Part shown: positions 6,451 through 14,069 of the stretch, piece by piece
Numbering within the stretch: the stretch's first letter is position 1
How the letters are laid out: each line of letters starts with the position of its first letter
From: Nanoarchaeota archaeon
GTDB lineage: Archaea; EX4484-52; LFW-46
Reading direction: 5' to 3'
NCBI GenBank assembly: GCA_018897155.1
Contig: JAHILE010000016.1
Location: 1 to 44,476, forward strand
Length of the DNA: 44,476 nucleotides
The notes under the pieces: model-generated
Told to the model about the DNA's origin: nothing
Databases searched by the model: none
What the model saw: the letters and a program-made list of their open reading frames with translations, nothing else
Translations under genes and position numbers: made by a program

Positions 6451-8301
6451 CTATTTGTCGCCATAATCAATGCCCATGCGCTTTACAATGAAGTTGCGGA
6501 CATATTCGAATCGCTGGCTGTTGGGCTTAAGATAGTATTTTTTTACGCGCTCAGAAAAGTTCTGCTCATACGGTCCGCGCCCGAGAAAGAATCTTATATT
6601 TCCAAGCCCGAGTATTTTTTTTGCATCCTCTAGTGTTTTATGCTTTTTCTTTCTTTCAATCAGGTGGTACGTCTCCTTTGGAAATGCCTTTTCAAGGTCT
6701 TTTTTTGACGAATACGTTGTCGCTTTTGGAAAATCCTTTCCCCGTATTTTTTTATCCTTGATTTTTTTAGTTTTATCGTCTTTGTATTTGGTGGCAAATT
6801 CAAATTTTTGAAGCCGGCCGTAATGTTTTGTATCCAGTGCATATTCCTTTCCGTCTTTTTCAAATAGTATTATCGGCCTGCCGTTGATTTTATGCGGCAG
6901 CCCCAGAATGTCATTGATATATATTTCTAATTCTTCCTGCATTGCCTTGCTTTCCATGACTTTTGCCGCAACAACATTTTTGCTCATCATATAATTGACG
7001 AATTCAAAATCGGCATCTTCGCCTTCAGAGCCTGTCGCGCTTGTCTTGAAATTGGTTCTGTTTAGCACCAGTTCCTGAAAGCTGTAGTACCATTCGCCTT
7101 CCTTCACATTTGTCTTTGAACCATCACATTTCGTGCCCCACTTATTTATTCCGGATGTGTCATATATCCATTCTTCAGTTATCCAGGGATAGTCTGAAAT
7201 CAGGCCTTGATTGGGGTGCAGGTAAATGTTATCCCGCTCCCAGTTTCCGAATGCAACAACTCCCGCTTTTTCAATTTCTTCTGCTGGCGGCCTGTGCGGG
7301 TCTGGAGGAACAAATGATTTCCAGAACCATAACTTTACTTTGTGAGTTGATACTGCTATGGCGTTTAGCCGCACAGTATTCATCTTGGTATTCTTTCGGG
7401 TTCCGGCGTTTTCAAGTGAGTCTTCAATCATTTTGTATCTCGCAATTGTGGGCTTAAGCCATTCGCGATATTCATCAAGGCTTTTTTCGCGGCTCGCTTC
7501 AAGAGACTTCAATGCATCCATCCTGCGCATGACATTGCTTCTAAAGAACCCAATCCAATCCTGGTACGCATTCCATTTGACTTCAAGCATGCGCTTTTCA
7601 ACTGTCGGAAGGTCTTTAAGCATCTTGTCTTTTTCAAGGTCTTCTTTTTTCTCCATTCTGAAAAAATCATCAACTACTGTTGGCATGATGTTGTGGTTTC
7701 GCAAAAACGCCATTGAAAGCCTGCCGGGCCCCTGAGCCCCTCCGCCGCCGGCATGATAATCAACTTCCTCCATGAATGTTGTTTTTAGAGCCAATTCGGC
7801 TTTGTGTTTTTCTTTCTTTCTTTCTTCAGGGGATGTTTTTTCATCAATTTTCATTTCGGCTTTTTCCAATTGCTCTTCAAAGTCCTCATATTTCAAAAGA
7901 TCGTGCTTTACAAGCTCCAAGTCTGCAATAGACTGGCTTATTTTCACAAGCCCTTCACGTATTTTTGCCTCAAGTGTTTCCTTTCTTCCGTGCGTAAGTT
8001 CGTAGTATTGGTGATGCACTGGTGTTACATCCAAAGTTTCTTCGACTTTTATTACAGTCCAATTGTCTTTTGGTAGGTCGAAAACAAGGCTCATATAAAT
8101 ATTGAGGCAGAATCCGGGAGGACCTGTCGGATTCAGCAGTGTGTTTTGGTTAGTTCCGCTGCTTGCAAGCGCATAGCTCCATGCAGGGCCGCTCGGCTTG
8201 AAAAAGTCATCAAATGCTTTGCCTTCTTTTGTGTTATAGTCTGATTGTTTTCCAGCAGATGCAAAAGATTTATAAGATATGTCCTTGAGAATAAATGCCA
8301 T
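6451..8301 (-). CDS. Large conserved-looking hypothetical protein (616 aa)
   Basis: No family is recognised. The protein has no signal peptide and no membrane helix, so it is probably cytoplasmic. Residues about 1-100 look globular, with Pro/Gly-rich turns (NPTGPPGFCLNIYM near 57-70). Residues about 105-180 form a charged coiled-coil-like segment. A glycine-rich HAGGGGAQGPGR loop follows at about 183-194. The middle and C-terminal parts are Trp/Tyr-rich and basic (KKHKTLEDAKKILG). The many aromatic residues and lack of low-complexity repeats argue for a folded structural or enzymatic protein. It is transcribed alone, with the tRNA-Gln promoter downstream on the same strand. Confidence 0.8.
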   Translation of the reverse strand: MAFILKDISYKSFASAGKQSDYNTKEGKAFDDFFKPSGPAWSYALASSGTNQNTLLNPTGPPGFCLNIYMSLVFDLPKDNWTVIKVEETLDVTPVHHQYYELTHGRKETLEAKIREGLVKISQSIADLELVKHDLLKYEDFEEQLEKAEMKIDEKTSPEERKKEKHKAELALKTTFMEEVDYHAGGGGAQGPGRLSMAFLRNHNIMPTVVDDFFRMEKKEDLEKDKMLKDLPTVEKRMLEVKWNAYQDWIGFFRSNVMRRMDALKSLEASREKSLDEYREWLKPTIARYKMIEDSLENAGTRKNTKMNTVRLNAIAVSTHKVKLWFWKSFVPPDPHRPPAEEIEKAGVVAFGNWERDNIYLHPNQGLISDYPWITEEWIYDTSGINKWGTKCDGSKTNVKEGEWYYSFQELVLNRTNFKTSATGSEGEDADFEFVNYMMSKNVVAAKVMESKAMQEELEIYINDILGLPHKINGRPIILFEKDGKEYALDTKHYGRLQKFEFATKYKDDKTKKIKDKKIRGKDFPKATTYSSKKDLEKAFPKETYHLIERKKKHKTLEDAKKILGLGNIRFFLGRGPYEQNFSERVKKYYLKPNSQRFEYVRNFIVKRMGIDYGDK

Positions 8302-8344
8302 AACAATCAGTTATTTGATATTGTGCGCGAGGTGATATATATCT

Positions 8345-8674
8345 TTAGAACAGCAGAAGATAAATCCCGCCGATAAGGGAAACAAGCCCTATAAGAACTC
8401 CCGTATATCCAAATCCCTCGGGCTGATAGTCTGTACTGCTTGGAAATCCGAAAACCATGTATGCGCCAAAAAGCGTTATTATTATGCCCCAGAGCCTGCG
8501 CTTAATGAGTTCTGCAGAAACCGTTGTATAAAGCATCCACCCGCCGGCAACAATCAGAATTATACTTGCTGTAAGGGCGATGTACATTTTAGTATCGTTT
8601 GCTTTAAGCTTTTCGATCATAAATGCAAGGAACAGCCCTACGCCGATTAATATTGCGGATAATAAAAGAGACAT
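8345..8674 (-). CDS. Four-helix membrane protein (109 aa)
   Basis: Nearly the whole 109-aa chain is hydrophobic. It has four predicted membrane helices at about 2-20, 30-50, 60-78 and 88-108, and a few charged loop residues (EKLKAND, KRRLWG, STDYQPEG). No family or transport motif is seen. It lies between the 616-aa gene and pyrE on the same strand, with about 43 bp to the downstream gene. Confidence 0.65.
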   Translation of the reverse strand: MSLLLSAILIGVGLFLAFMIEKLKANDTKMYIALTASIILIVAGGWMLYTTVSAELIKRRLWGIIITLFGAYMVFGFPSSTDYQPEGFGYTGVLIGLVSLIGGIYLLLF

Positions 8675-8779
8675 TTTTACACCACAGATTATTTTTTAGC
8701 GTACATTGAATTATGAATGCACTAAAATCCTCTCACTTGCGTTCGAGGCTTTTGAAGAGTTCCTACCTCAAAAAAGCTT

Positions 8780-8803
8780 GAAACTCATGTTTAGAGGAGT
8801 TTC
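8780..8803 (-). terminator. Probable terminator of pyrE
   Basis: Read on the minus strand, GAAACTC and GAGTTTC form a 7-bp hairpin starting within the pyrE stop codon, followed within 3 nt by CTTTTTT. Hairpin plus T-run resembles an intrinsic terminator; in archaea the T-run may do most of the work. Confidence 0.45.
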
Positions 8804-9401
8804 ATGATTTCTTAGTAGTCGCTTTGAATTTTGAGATAAGCGCGTTATAATCCGTTTCATTCATTTTTCTGCTTTTTTTCATGTGCGCAAGTATGTCTTT
8901 AACAGTTGCAAGCGATGTCAGCGCAACACCGGCTTTTTTCAGAACTTCCCTACTTCCTATGCCGTATTCCACAACGACAATTGTGTCTGTGATTTCTCCA
9001 CCCGCCTGCCTTAGTCCGTTGATGAAACCGAGTTTGCTTTCACCGGAACGTGTGATATCATCAATCAGAAGTACGGTTTCACCAGGCTTAAGATAACCCT
9101 CTATCTGTGACTTCATTTTTTCCGGAAGTTCTTTTCTCACAAAAATCATCGGAATGTTTGTTTTAAGCGAAACAGCGGTTGCAAGAGGTATCCCTCCGGT
9201 GAACGCTCCTGCTATTTTGTCAGGATTTATTTCACGTACCCGCTCAGATAGAAGGTCTGTCAGGATGTCAAAATTCCGCGGGCTTGAAAGTATGTGCCTC
9301 ACATCGAAATAAATAGGTGTTGTCCATCCCTGCGGAAAGTTTTTCTTTCCTTCAAATACTATTGCTTCCGCGCTGTAAAGGACTTCGTATATATTTTGCA
9401 T
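8802..9401 (-). CDS. pyrE: Orotate phosphoribosyltransferase-type PRTase
   Basis: This is a 199-aa type I phosphoribosyltransferase. The PRPP-binding signature VLLIDDITRSGES lies at about residues 109-121. An N-terminal YFDVRHILSSP segment and a GGIPLATAVS loop (about 69-78) are as in orotate phosphoribosyltransferases. The family makes orotidine 5'-phosphate from orotate and PRPP in pyrimidine synthesis. Length fits PyrE (about 180-210 aa). No other pyr genes are near; the next upstream gene on the strand is the phospholipid enzyme. Another PRTase substrate cannot be fully excluded, because orotate-binding residues are not decisive by eye. Confidence 0.85.
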   Translation of the reverse strand: MQNIYEVLYSAEAIVFEGKKNFPQGWTTPIYFDVRHILSSPRNFDILTDLLSERVREINPDKIAGAFTGGIPLATAVSLKTNIPMIFVRKELPEKMKSQIEGYLKPGETVLLIDDITRSGESKLGFINGLRQAGGEITDTIVVVEYGIGSREVLKKAGVALTSLATVKDILAHMKKSRKMNETDYNALISKFKATTKKS

Positions 9402-9472
9402 AATTCTTCTTGCGCGCCAAAGCTTATATTGCTGAACTGCGAAGTTCGCGCTTTGCCGAAATTCATCAAGCG

Positions 9473-10147
9473 CTAAAGCATATTTTCACGGTTTTTCATC
9501 TCAAGCACAGGGCCTGCTGCAATATAGAACAAGAACGGCGCAACAAGCAGCTTGTCCGGCCGTAATGCAAGCACAATGCCAAGAAAAAGCGCGAATACCA
9601 AAAGGAATATCCCTAGATTTTTCGAGCGTATGTTTTGCTTGAAGCTCGGGTACTTTACTTTTGAAATCATGAGGTATGCTATAAATATCACAAGCACGGC
9701 AAGCGTTTTTGGCGCGATTTTTGTTTCTGTATATATGAGCGCCGAAATGAATACGCCGGCAACAGGTATCGGCAGGCCCAAAAAATATTTCAGGCCTTTT
9801 AATATATTGAATCTCGCAAGCCTGATGGCTCCTGCAACTACAAGGCATGCTGCCGCAGCCGCGCCGAGAAGGCCCACTGATGAAAGCGTCGCGGAATAGA
9901 CCAGAAGCGCCGGAGCGACCCCGAAAGAGACAATATCAGACAGCGAATCAAGCTCTTTGCCGAATTCTGATGTATTGTCAAGAAACCTGGCAACTCTGCC
10001 ATCAAGTCCGTCGAAAATTAGCGCGGCGAAAATCGCAATAGCGGCGTTTGTGTAATCTGCTTGTAATGTAAATATTATTGAACTGAATCCGGACACTATG
10101 TTTCCGATAGTTATTGCGTTTGCAAGATGGTTTGTTATTCGAGCCAT
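9473..10147 (-). CDS. pssA: CDP-diacylglycerol/archaeol serine O-phosphatidyltransferase
   Basis: The 224-aa integral membrane enzyme carries the CDP-alcohol phosphotransferase motif D-G-x2-G-R-x-A-R-x8-G-x3-D-x3-D, seen as DGLDGRVARF...GKELDSLSD at about residues 46-71. In archaea this class transfers serine to CDP-archaeol to form archaetidylserine. About six to seven membrane helices follow. A TATA-like CATATAAAAG lies about 20-25 bp before the ATG, suggesting a leaderless mRNA. Serine as acceptor is inferred from overall resemblance to PssA; other polar head groups (inositol, glycerol) are possible within the superfamily. Confidence 0.85.
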   Translation of the reverse strand: MARITNHLANAITIGNIVSGFSSIIFTLQADYTNAAIAIFAALIFDGLDGRVARFLDNTSEFGKELDSLSDIVSFGVAPALLVYSATLSSVGLLGAAAAACLVVAGAIRLARFNILKGLKYFLGLPIPVAGVFISALIYTETKIAPKTLAVLVIFIAYLMISKVKYPSFKQNIRSKNLGIFLLVFALFLGIVLALRPDKLLVAPFLFYIAAGPVLEMKNRENML

Positions 10148-10206
10148 ACAATTACATATTATCAGAATCTTTTATATGTGTGTTGGGTGCACAGAGCAAG
10201 TCCTAA

Positions 10207-10784
10207 AATGCAGTAACTTTTTTCTTTGCAGTATTCAGGTATTTTGTCGTCCCCTGGATTTTTGTTGTAAAAGCGTCTGCGGCAAGCTCTTCTGAATTCA
10301 GTTCATTATTGAATTTTTTCAAAAATGCAAACGGCGAAAAATTCAAGAAAAATGCCGAAAGCTTTGCAAACGGTGCCTTTGTCCGCGTACGGCGCAGTTC
10401 GTGCAAAAGCACTGTTTCGGTTTCTTTTTTGAAAGCAAATCGCTAAGCTCTACTGAAAGAACAATCATTGAGCGCGGCCATGAAAAAGAGAATGCAAACA
10501 GCTTTGGCGAATCCGCGAAAAAACAGCAGGGTGAAACGTTCGGCATTGCAGAATGTTTCGAAATAAATTCGGACATGCTGGTTTCTGCAGGAATTTTTCT
10601 CGCATGGTTTAAGCGAAGATATATTTCAGGAAATCCAAAAACAAAGGATAGCGCCATGGCAGAAGGAATAGAATATGCTGCAAGCTCGACAAGAGCCATG
10701 TCGCATGAGCATCCGCATTTCATAGAGAATGCGAAAAACACCGGAGTGAAAAAAGAGCCGCAAGATGCACGCACATCAGCTTGA
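10207..10784 (+). pseudogene. Frameshifted relic of an unknown gene
   Basis: An ATG at 10207 is followed at once by a stop. Dropping one base opens a frame with a hydrophobic N-terminus (TFFFAVFRYFVVPWIFVV) running to about 10444. A second shift in the T-run near 10425-10432 continues into a charged frame (STERTIIERGHEKENANSF...) to 10784. One coherent gene with two single-base lesions explains the whole stretch better than separate short genes. No family is recognised. A TATA-like TTTATATG near 10164 lies between this relic and the divergent pssA. Sequencing or assembly error cannot be excluded. Confidence 0.5.
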
Positions 10785-11140
10785 TTTTTTGGCTTGTGCT
10801 ATTTTTTGGCGCCCTCATAGCATATATTGCTGCAACAGCGATTGCCAAAGACGCTGCGGCACCAAGCCACTGGCGACGCAAAGCGGCGAAGCAGCTTGCG
10901 GATGCGCGCATTCGCGGGCTATGCGCGGGCTTTTCGCATACTTGATAAAGAATCAGCAAGCTTGGGAATATAAAGCAGGCTAAGGCGCTTTTGTTGAAAT
11001 ACAACATAACGATTGTGCCTGCAATGGTGCTTTCTTTTGAAGCAAGCGCATATTCGCGGCTTTCTCCAGTATGGGGGCGGGGTAGTATAGAAAAAGACGG
11101 CACTTATGTGTTCAGGGCGGCTAATTTGGCGGGCTTATAA
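10765..11140 (+). pseudogene. Frameshifted relic of a membrane-anchored thioredoxin-like protein
   Basis: After an ATG (10765), one frame gives a clean membrane helix (SLIFWLVLFFGALIAYIAA), then basic sequence (HWRRKAAKQLADARIR) ending in tandem stops TGA TAA (10943-10948). A neighbouring frame across that spot reads GYARAFRILDKESAS. The first frame then resumes with KALLLKYNITIVPAMVLSFEAS and SIEKDGTYVFR, ending at 11140. The segment KYNITIVP followed by a short strand is the cis-Pro region typical of thioredoxin-fold proteins (IxxxPT-like). So at least two or three indels have broken a former thioredoxin-fold, membrane-anchored protein next to an intact DsbA-like gene. Confidence 0.55.
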
Positions 11141-11211
11141 AGATTTGCCTGCCAATAAATTATCGCGCCTGCAAAAAGCGGTTCCGCGCAGTAAATAAAT
11201 ATGTGTTTGTT

Positions 11212-12105
11212 ATGATTTGCCTTATTGCATTAGTTATTTTTGCAGTTCTTGGAATATTTTCAGCGAAGTATAGGGGGCTTTCGAAAGAGGCGTTCAACTG
11301 CGTATTTAGAAGAATTACGCTTCGAAAGTGCGAAACAGGATTTGACAAGAAGATGAAGGCCGGAATTGTTTCGCGCCTCATGAATAAAAGCCCTGCGGCG
11401 GCAAGATTAATGCACCGTCATTTTGAAGCGATTTCGTGGCTTTTTACAATAACTTTGCTTGTCAGTATGTATTATTCCGGACTCGGCCTTTATAATTATG
11501 CCGTTTATAATAATTGCAACGGGCAGCAGGGCGATTTTTGCATATTTAATGCCGTATCCGGGCAGTCAGAAGGATTCGCGCTGTCGGATATACCCCTTAA
11601 CGAATTTCCGTCGTTAGGCCCGAAAGATGCGCCGGTACAGATTGTGGAATTCGGGTGCTTTCAGTGCCCTTACACAAAGGCGGCGAAGCCGGAATTAAAG
11701 AAGATTCTTGAGAAATATACAGGCAAGGTCCGCTTTACATTTATGTACGCCCCGATACCGCACCATGTCAATGCCATCCACGCCGCAGAAGCGGCTGCAC
11801 GCGCAGCTGAGCACGGAAAGTTTATGGAGTATCATGACGCGCTTTTCCAGCAACAGGAAGAAATAAGCAAGCTTACGCCGGATGAGGCACTGATTGTGTT
11901 TCAGAACATTGCAGAAGATGTGGGGCTTAATGCTACTGAATTTGAGACCTGCATCACTTCAGGCAGTGCTTTTGGGAAAATCCAGCAGTCAATAGACTAC
12001 GCAAATAAGCTCGGCATAAGCCAGACGCCTACATTTTATTTGAACGGGAAAAAGCTATATGGTCAGATAACCGAAGCAGATGTCAAAAAAGTGCTTGGCG
12101 GGTGA
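11212..12105 (+). CDS. Membrane-anchored DsbA-like thiol-disulfide oxidoreductase
   Basis: The 297-aa protein has an N-terminal hydrophobic segment (ICLIALVIFAVLGIF), a second membrane segment at about residues 75-100, and then a DsbA/DSBA-like thioredoxin fold. The redox motif is CFQC in VEFGCFQCPYTK, at about residues 145-155. A cis-Pro QTPTFYLNG loop lies near the end, and the helical insertion (HAAEAAARAAEHGKFMEYHDALF) is typical of DsbA-family proteins. It likely forms or shuffles disulfides outside the membrane. I chose the ATG at 11212; a GTG at 11203 is also possible. Its 3' end overlaps the convergent kinase gene by 23 bp. Two cysteine-rich pilin-like proteins nearby are attractive substrates. 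Confidence 0.85.
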   Translation: MICLIALVIFAVLGIFSAKYRGLSKEAFNCVFRRITLRKCETGFDKKMKAGIVSRLMNKSPAAARLMHRHFEAISWLFTITLLVSMYYSGLGLYNYAVYNNCNGQQGDFCIFNAVSGQSEGFALSDIPLNEFPSLGPKDAPVQIVEFGCFQCPYTKAAKPELKKILEKYTGKVRFTFMYAPIPHHVNAIHAAEAAARAAEHGKFMEYHDALFQQQEEISKLTPDEALIVFQNIAEDVGLNATEFETCITSGSAFGKIQQSIDYANKLGISQTPTFYLNGKKLYGQITEADVKKVLGG

Positions 12106-12607
12106 TAGCATCATCGATTTTTTTGTAAAGCTCATTAACTGTGCTGTTGTTTTCTATTGTAATGTCTGCCATCTCAAGCACCTTTGCAAGGCCTTTGTTC
12201 TTTATATCCTGCTCATCCCTGCGCTCAATATCTGCATTGCCTGAGCGTTTGATGCGTTTGTTTGCGTCAGCAACCAAGTTTATTAGCATGAATATCTCAG
12301 AATTGCTCTTCAGATAAATAGCCTCTTCAGGGCTTCTTACACCGCTTATGATAACGGACTTTGCGCCGGATTCTTTAATCTTTTCAACAAGCCTTTGCGC
12401 CAAAGCGTCCTGTCCGTATTTTTTGCGCAGTTTATCTCCGGCGGCAGACATGTTTTCTTTAGTCAGCGGCAATTCATGTTTTTTTAATTCGCCGGCAAGC
12501 ACATCTCTAGAAAAATCAAACCATACGAAGCCATACTTTTCAGAAATATATTTTGCAGCAGTGTCCTTTCCGGAGCGCGCAAGGCCTGTAATCGCTATAA
12601 TGTGCAT
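12083..12607 (-). CDS. P-loop kinase, UPF0200 / dephospho-CoA kinase-related
   Basis: The 174-aa protein has a P-loop ITGLARSGKDT at about residues 5-15, an IISGVRSPEE segment (about 87-96) and an SGNADIERRDEQD lid-like region. It resembles the archaeal UPF0200 family of nucleotide-kinase-like proteins related to dephospho-CoA kinase. The substrate is not known. I prefer the ATG at 12607 over one at 12616. It aligns with the start of the broken duplicate upstream and lies 27 bp after a TATA-like TTATTTAAAG (12629-12638), giving a leaderless start. The 3' end overlaps the DsbA-like gene convergently. Confidence 0.8.
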   Translation of the reverse strand: MHIIAITGLARSGKDTAAKYISEKYGFVWFDFSRDVLAGELKKHELPLTKENMSAAGDKLRKKYGQDALAQRLVEKIKESGAKSVIISGVRSPEEAIYLKSNSEIFMLINLVADANKRIKRSGNADIERRDEQDIKNKGLAKVLEMADITIENNSTVNELYKKIDDAITRQALF

Positions 12608-12659
12608 ATCTTTCATATGCCGGAATGATTATTTAAAGAGGTTTTATTGAGGCCGTATT

Positions 12660-12845
12660 TCAATTATGTGATGATTCGCGTATGGGTTTATCAAACATAC
12701 GGGCATATAATCTCAGAAAATTAGTCAAAAATAAAAAAAGAAAGTTGCGAGAAGCCGAACCATTTAAGCCCGTACTTCCCGCGAATATATTTGCCGCAGT
12801 GTCCTTGCCCGAGCGGGCAAGACCTGTTATGGCGAGTATATTCAT
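12660..12845 (-). pseudogene. Truncated, frameshifted duplicate of the UPF0200 kinase
   Basis: The first 21 residues (NILAITGLARSGKDTAAN) match the N-terminus of the adjacent intact kinase nearly residue for residue. A one-base shift after the P-loop then restores KYIRGKYGLKWFGFSQL, which matches KYISEKYGFVWFDFSRD of the intact copy. Homology then ends, so only about 40 codons of the roughly 175 remain. This is a decayed partial tandem duplication rather than a working gene, although the intact P-loop ORF of 61 codons could still be translated. Confidence 0.7.
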
Positions 12846-12876
12846 TTAATATGCCTTTGCTTTTAATAAGTGTGCT

Positions 12877-13272
12877 TTATGTGCAAGTTGCCGTACAAGT
12901 ACCAGGGAAACAGTCTGCATCAGCTGCGCATACAAGAGTGGTATCTGTGGTGCAACACACGCTAGTTGTAGTACCGCCACCGGCATCAGCAGATCTGATT
13001 TCACTGCATGGAACGGTGTATGCACAAGCAGAACAGTCTGTGGTGAAATCACATTCTGCAGTGGCAGGTTGTGTACCACAATAAGATATTGCTTGAGAAT
13101 TGCACTGTATCTGCTTTTGTGTTGCAGACGTTGTTGCAGTTGTTTGCGTACCAGTTTTCGTAATGCTTCCACTCGTAAACATTATCACAGCGAGTGCGAT
13201 CACAACAAGGACCACTACGCCAATAATTATCTCCATCGGCAGCGATAAACCCTTTTTACCGTTTTGTTTCAT
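12877..13272 (-). CDS. Cysteine-rich pilin-like secreted protein (131 aa)
   Basis: The N-terminus KKGLSLPMEIIIGVVVLVVIALAV has the layout of archaeal class III (pilin-like) signal peptides. There is a short basic head, then Gly before the cleavage site, a Glu at +5 to +6 and a long hydrophobic helix. The mature part is Thr/Ser-rich with twelve cysteines between about residues 55 and 130, enough for six disulfides. It is probably exported and assembled or anchored through the helix on the cell surface. A paralogue lies directly upstream. A TATA-like box centred near 13307, about 35 bp before the ATG, matches the spacing in that paralogue. Confidence 0.8.
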   Translation of the reverse strand: MKQNGKKGLSLPMEIIIGVVVLVVIALAVIMFTSGSITKTGTQTTATTSATQKQIQCNSQAISYCGTQPATAECDFTTDCSACAYTVPCSEIRSADAGGGTTTSVCCTTDTTLVCAADADCFPGTCTATCT

Positions 13273-13502
13273 AAAAATCTTACTTTATTATATGTGGATA
13301 CGTATATATAAAGATTATCGGTATCTGTGGGAGTTGCGTTCAAAAGTTTACTAACAGTACCTATGGCCCCCCAATGTACGAAGGTTGCTAGTCGGAAGAT
13401 GGTGTAAAATCCAACATTTTGCGAGTTATCGTGTTTTGAATATACTTTATATTTTGCAAATGTTATATTTTCTGAAAAATTCGTTTGAATTAAATCTCTT
13501 AT

Positions 13503-13772
13503 CTACGTACAGGGTACGTCAGAAATACAACCGCTACAATCAGTGTCAGCATCGCAGCTTCCGCCGGGGTTTGCATTGCAGTACGATATTGCCTTAGTAT
13601 TGCATATTATCTGGTCGTTTGCAACTTTCCCAGATTCATCAGTTCTTGTTCCTGTTTTCGTAATGCTCCCGCTTGTGAATAATATTACTGCGAGCGCAAT
13701 CACAATAAGAATCACCACGCCAATAATGACTTCCATCGGCATTGATAGTCCTTTTTTGCGAGGGGGTTTCAT
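13503..13772 (-). CDS. Cysteine-rich pilin-like secreted protein (89 aa), paralogue
   Basis: The N-terminal 45 residues are nearly identical in pattern to the neighbouring 131-aa protein (KKGLSMPMEVIIGVVILIVIALAVILFTSGSITKTGT). The mature part is shorter, with six cysteines in a matching arrangement. The pair therefore arose by tandem duplication, and the larger one has gained a second cysteine block. I start at 13772, where the leader matches the paralogue. An in-frame ATG at 13790 would add six residues. A TATA-like box centred near 13809 lies 37 bp upstream, as in the paralogue. It is probably exported and processed by a prepilin-peptidase-like enzyme. Confidence 0.8.
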   Translation of the reverse strand: MKPPRKKGLSMPMEVIIGVVILIVIALAVILFTSGSITKTGTRTDESGKVANDQIICNTKAISYCNANPGGSCDADTDCSGCISDVPCT

Positions 13773-13820
13773 AGAAATCCTGTAATTCATTATGCATCAA
13801 AGACTATATATAATTTTGTG

Positions 13821-13977
13821 GAATTTGTGGGTGCTGTTGCACAATTCGCAGAGCACATACATCTTAGCGTTATCTGCAAAGCTAAAACCGAGTCATTCAA
13901 AATTCTTGCGTTCAACGCTAAGATTTGAGCAAGAATTTTGGCATATATAAATCTTATGCAACAGCACCGAATTTGTG
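13821..13977. mobile_element. MITE-like element with 12-bp inverted ends and 9-bp target duplication
   Basis: GGTGCTGTTGCA (13830-13841) and its exact reverse complement TGCAACAGCACC (13957-13968) bound a 139-bp, gene-free element. The 9-bp sequence GAATTTGTG directly flanks it on both sides (13821-13829 and 13969-13977), as left by transposition. The ends resemble those of the IS6/IS26 group, whose terminal repeats read GGNNCTGTTGCA, though that group normally makes 8-bp duplications. Inside are two perfect interleaved inverted repeats: ATCTTAGCGTT (13861-13871) with 13914-13924, and CAAAATTCTTGC (13898-13909) with 13929-13940. It has no transposase and would need one in trans. Confidence 0.8.
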
Positions 13978-14026
13978 ATTCATTGTCTTAAAAACATTCC
14001 TTAAGATTTTAATCAGAAAAAGAATA

Positions 14027-14059
14027 AAAGGGCGGAAGAAATACCGTCTTCCGCCCTTT
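14027..14059 (-). terminator. Strong hairpin terminator after the MscS-TM-like gene
   Basis: AAAGGGCGGAAGA and TCTTCCGCCCTTT form a perfect 13-bp stem with a 7-nt loop, 11 nt after the stop codon of the minus-strand gene. The downstream minus-strand sequence is T-rich (TTTTATTCTTTTTC). This has the form of an intrinsic terminator. Confidence 0.6.
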
Positions 14060-14069
14060 GCATTATAGT

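Noticed and set aside
10343-10774. Minus-strand open frame opposite the 10.2-10.8 kb relic
   Set aside because: The plus strand shows a more protein-like charged sequence with a TATA-like start region; the minus frame is rich in Cys/Ser/Phe as expected for an antisense shadow.
12846-13172. Long alternative open frame on the minus strand (about 108 codons) over the cysteine-rich pilin gene
   Set aside because: It overlaps the pilin-like gene in another frame, has no signal or domain, and its composition reflects the repetitive Thr/Cys codons of the real gene.
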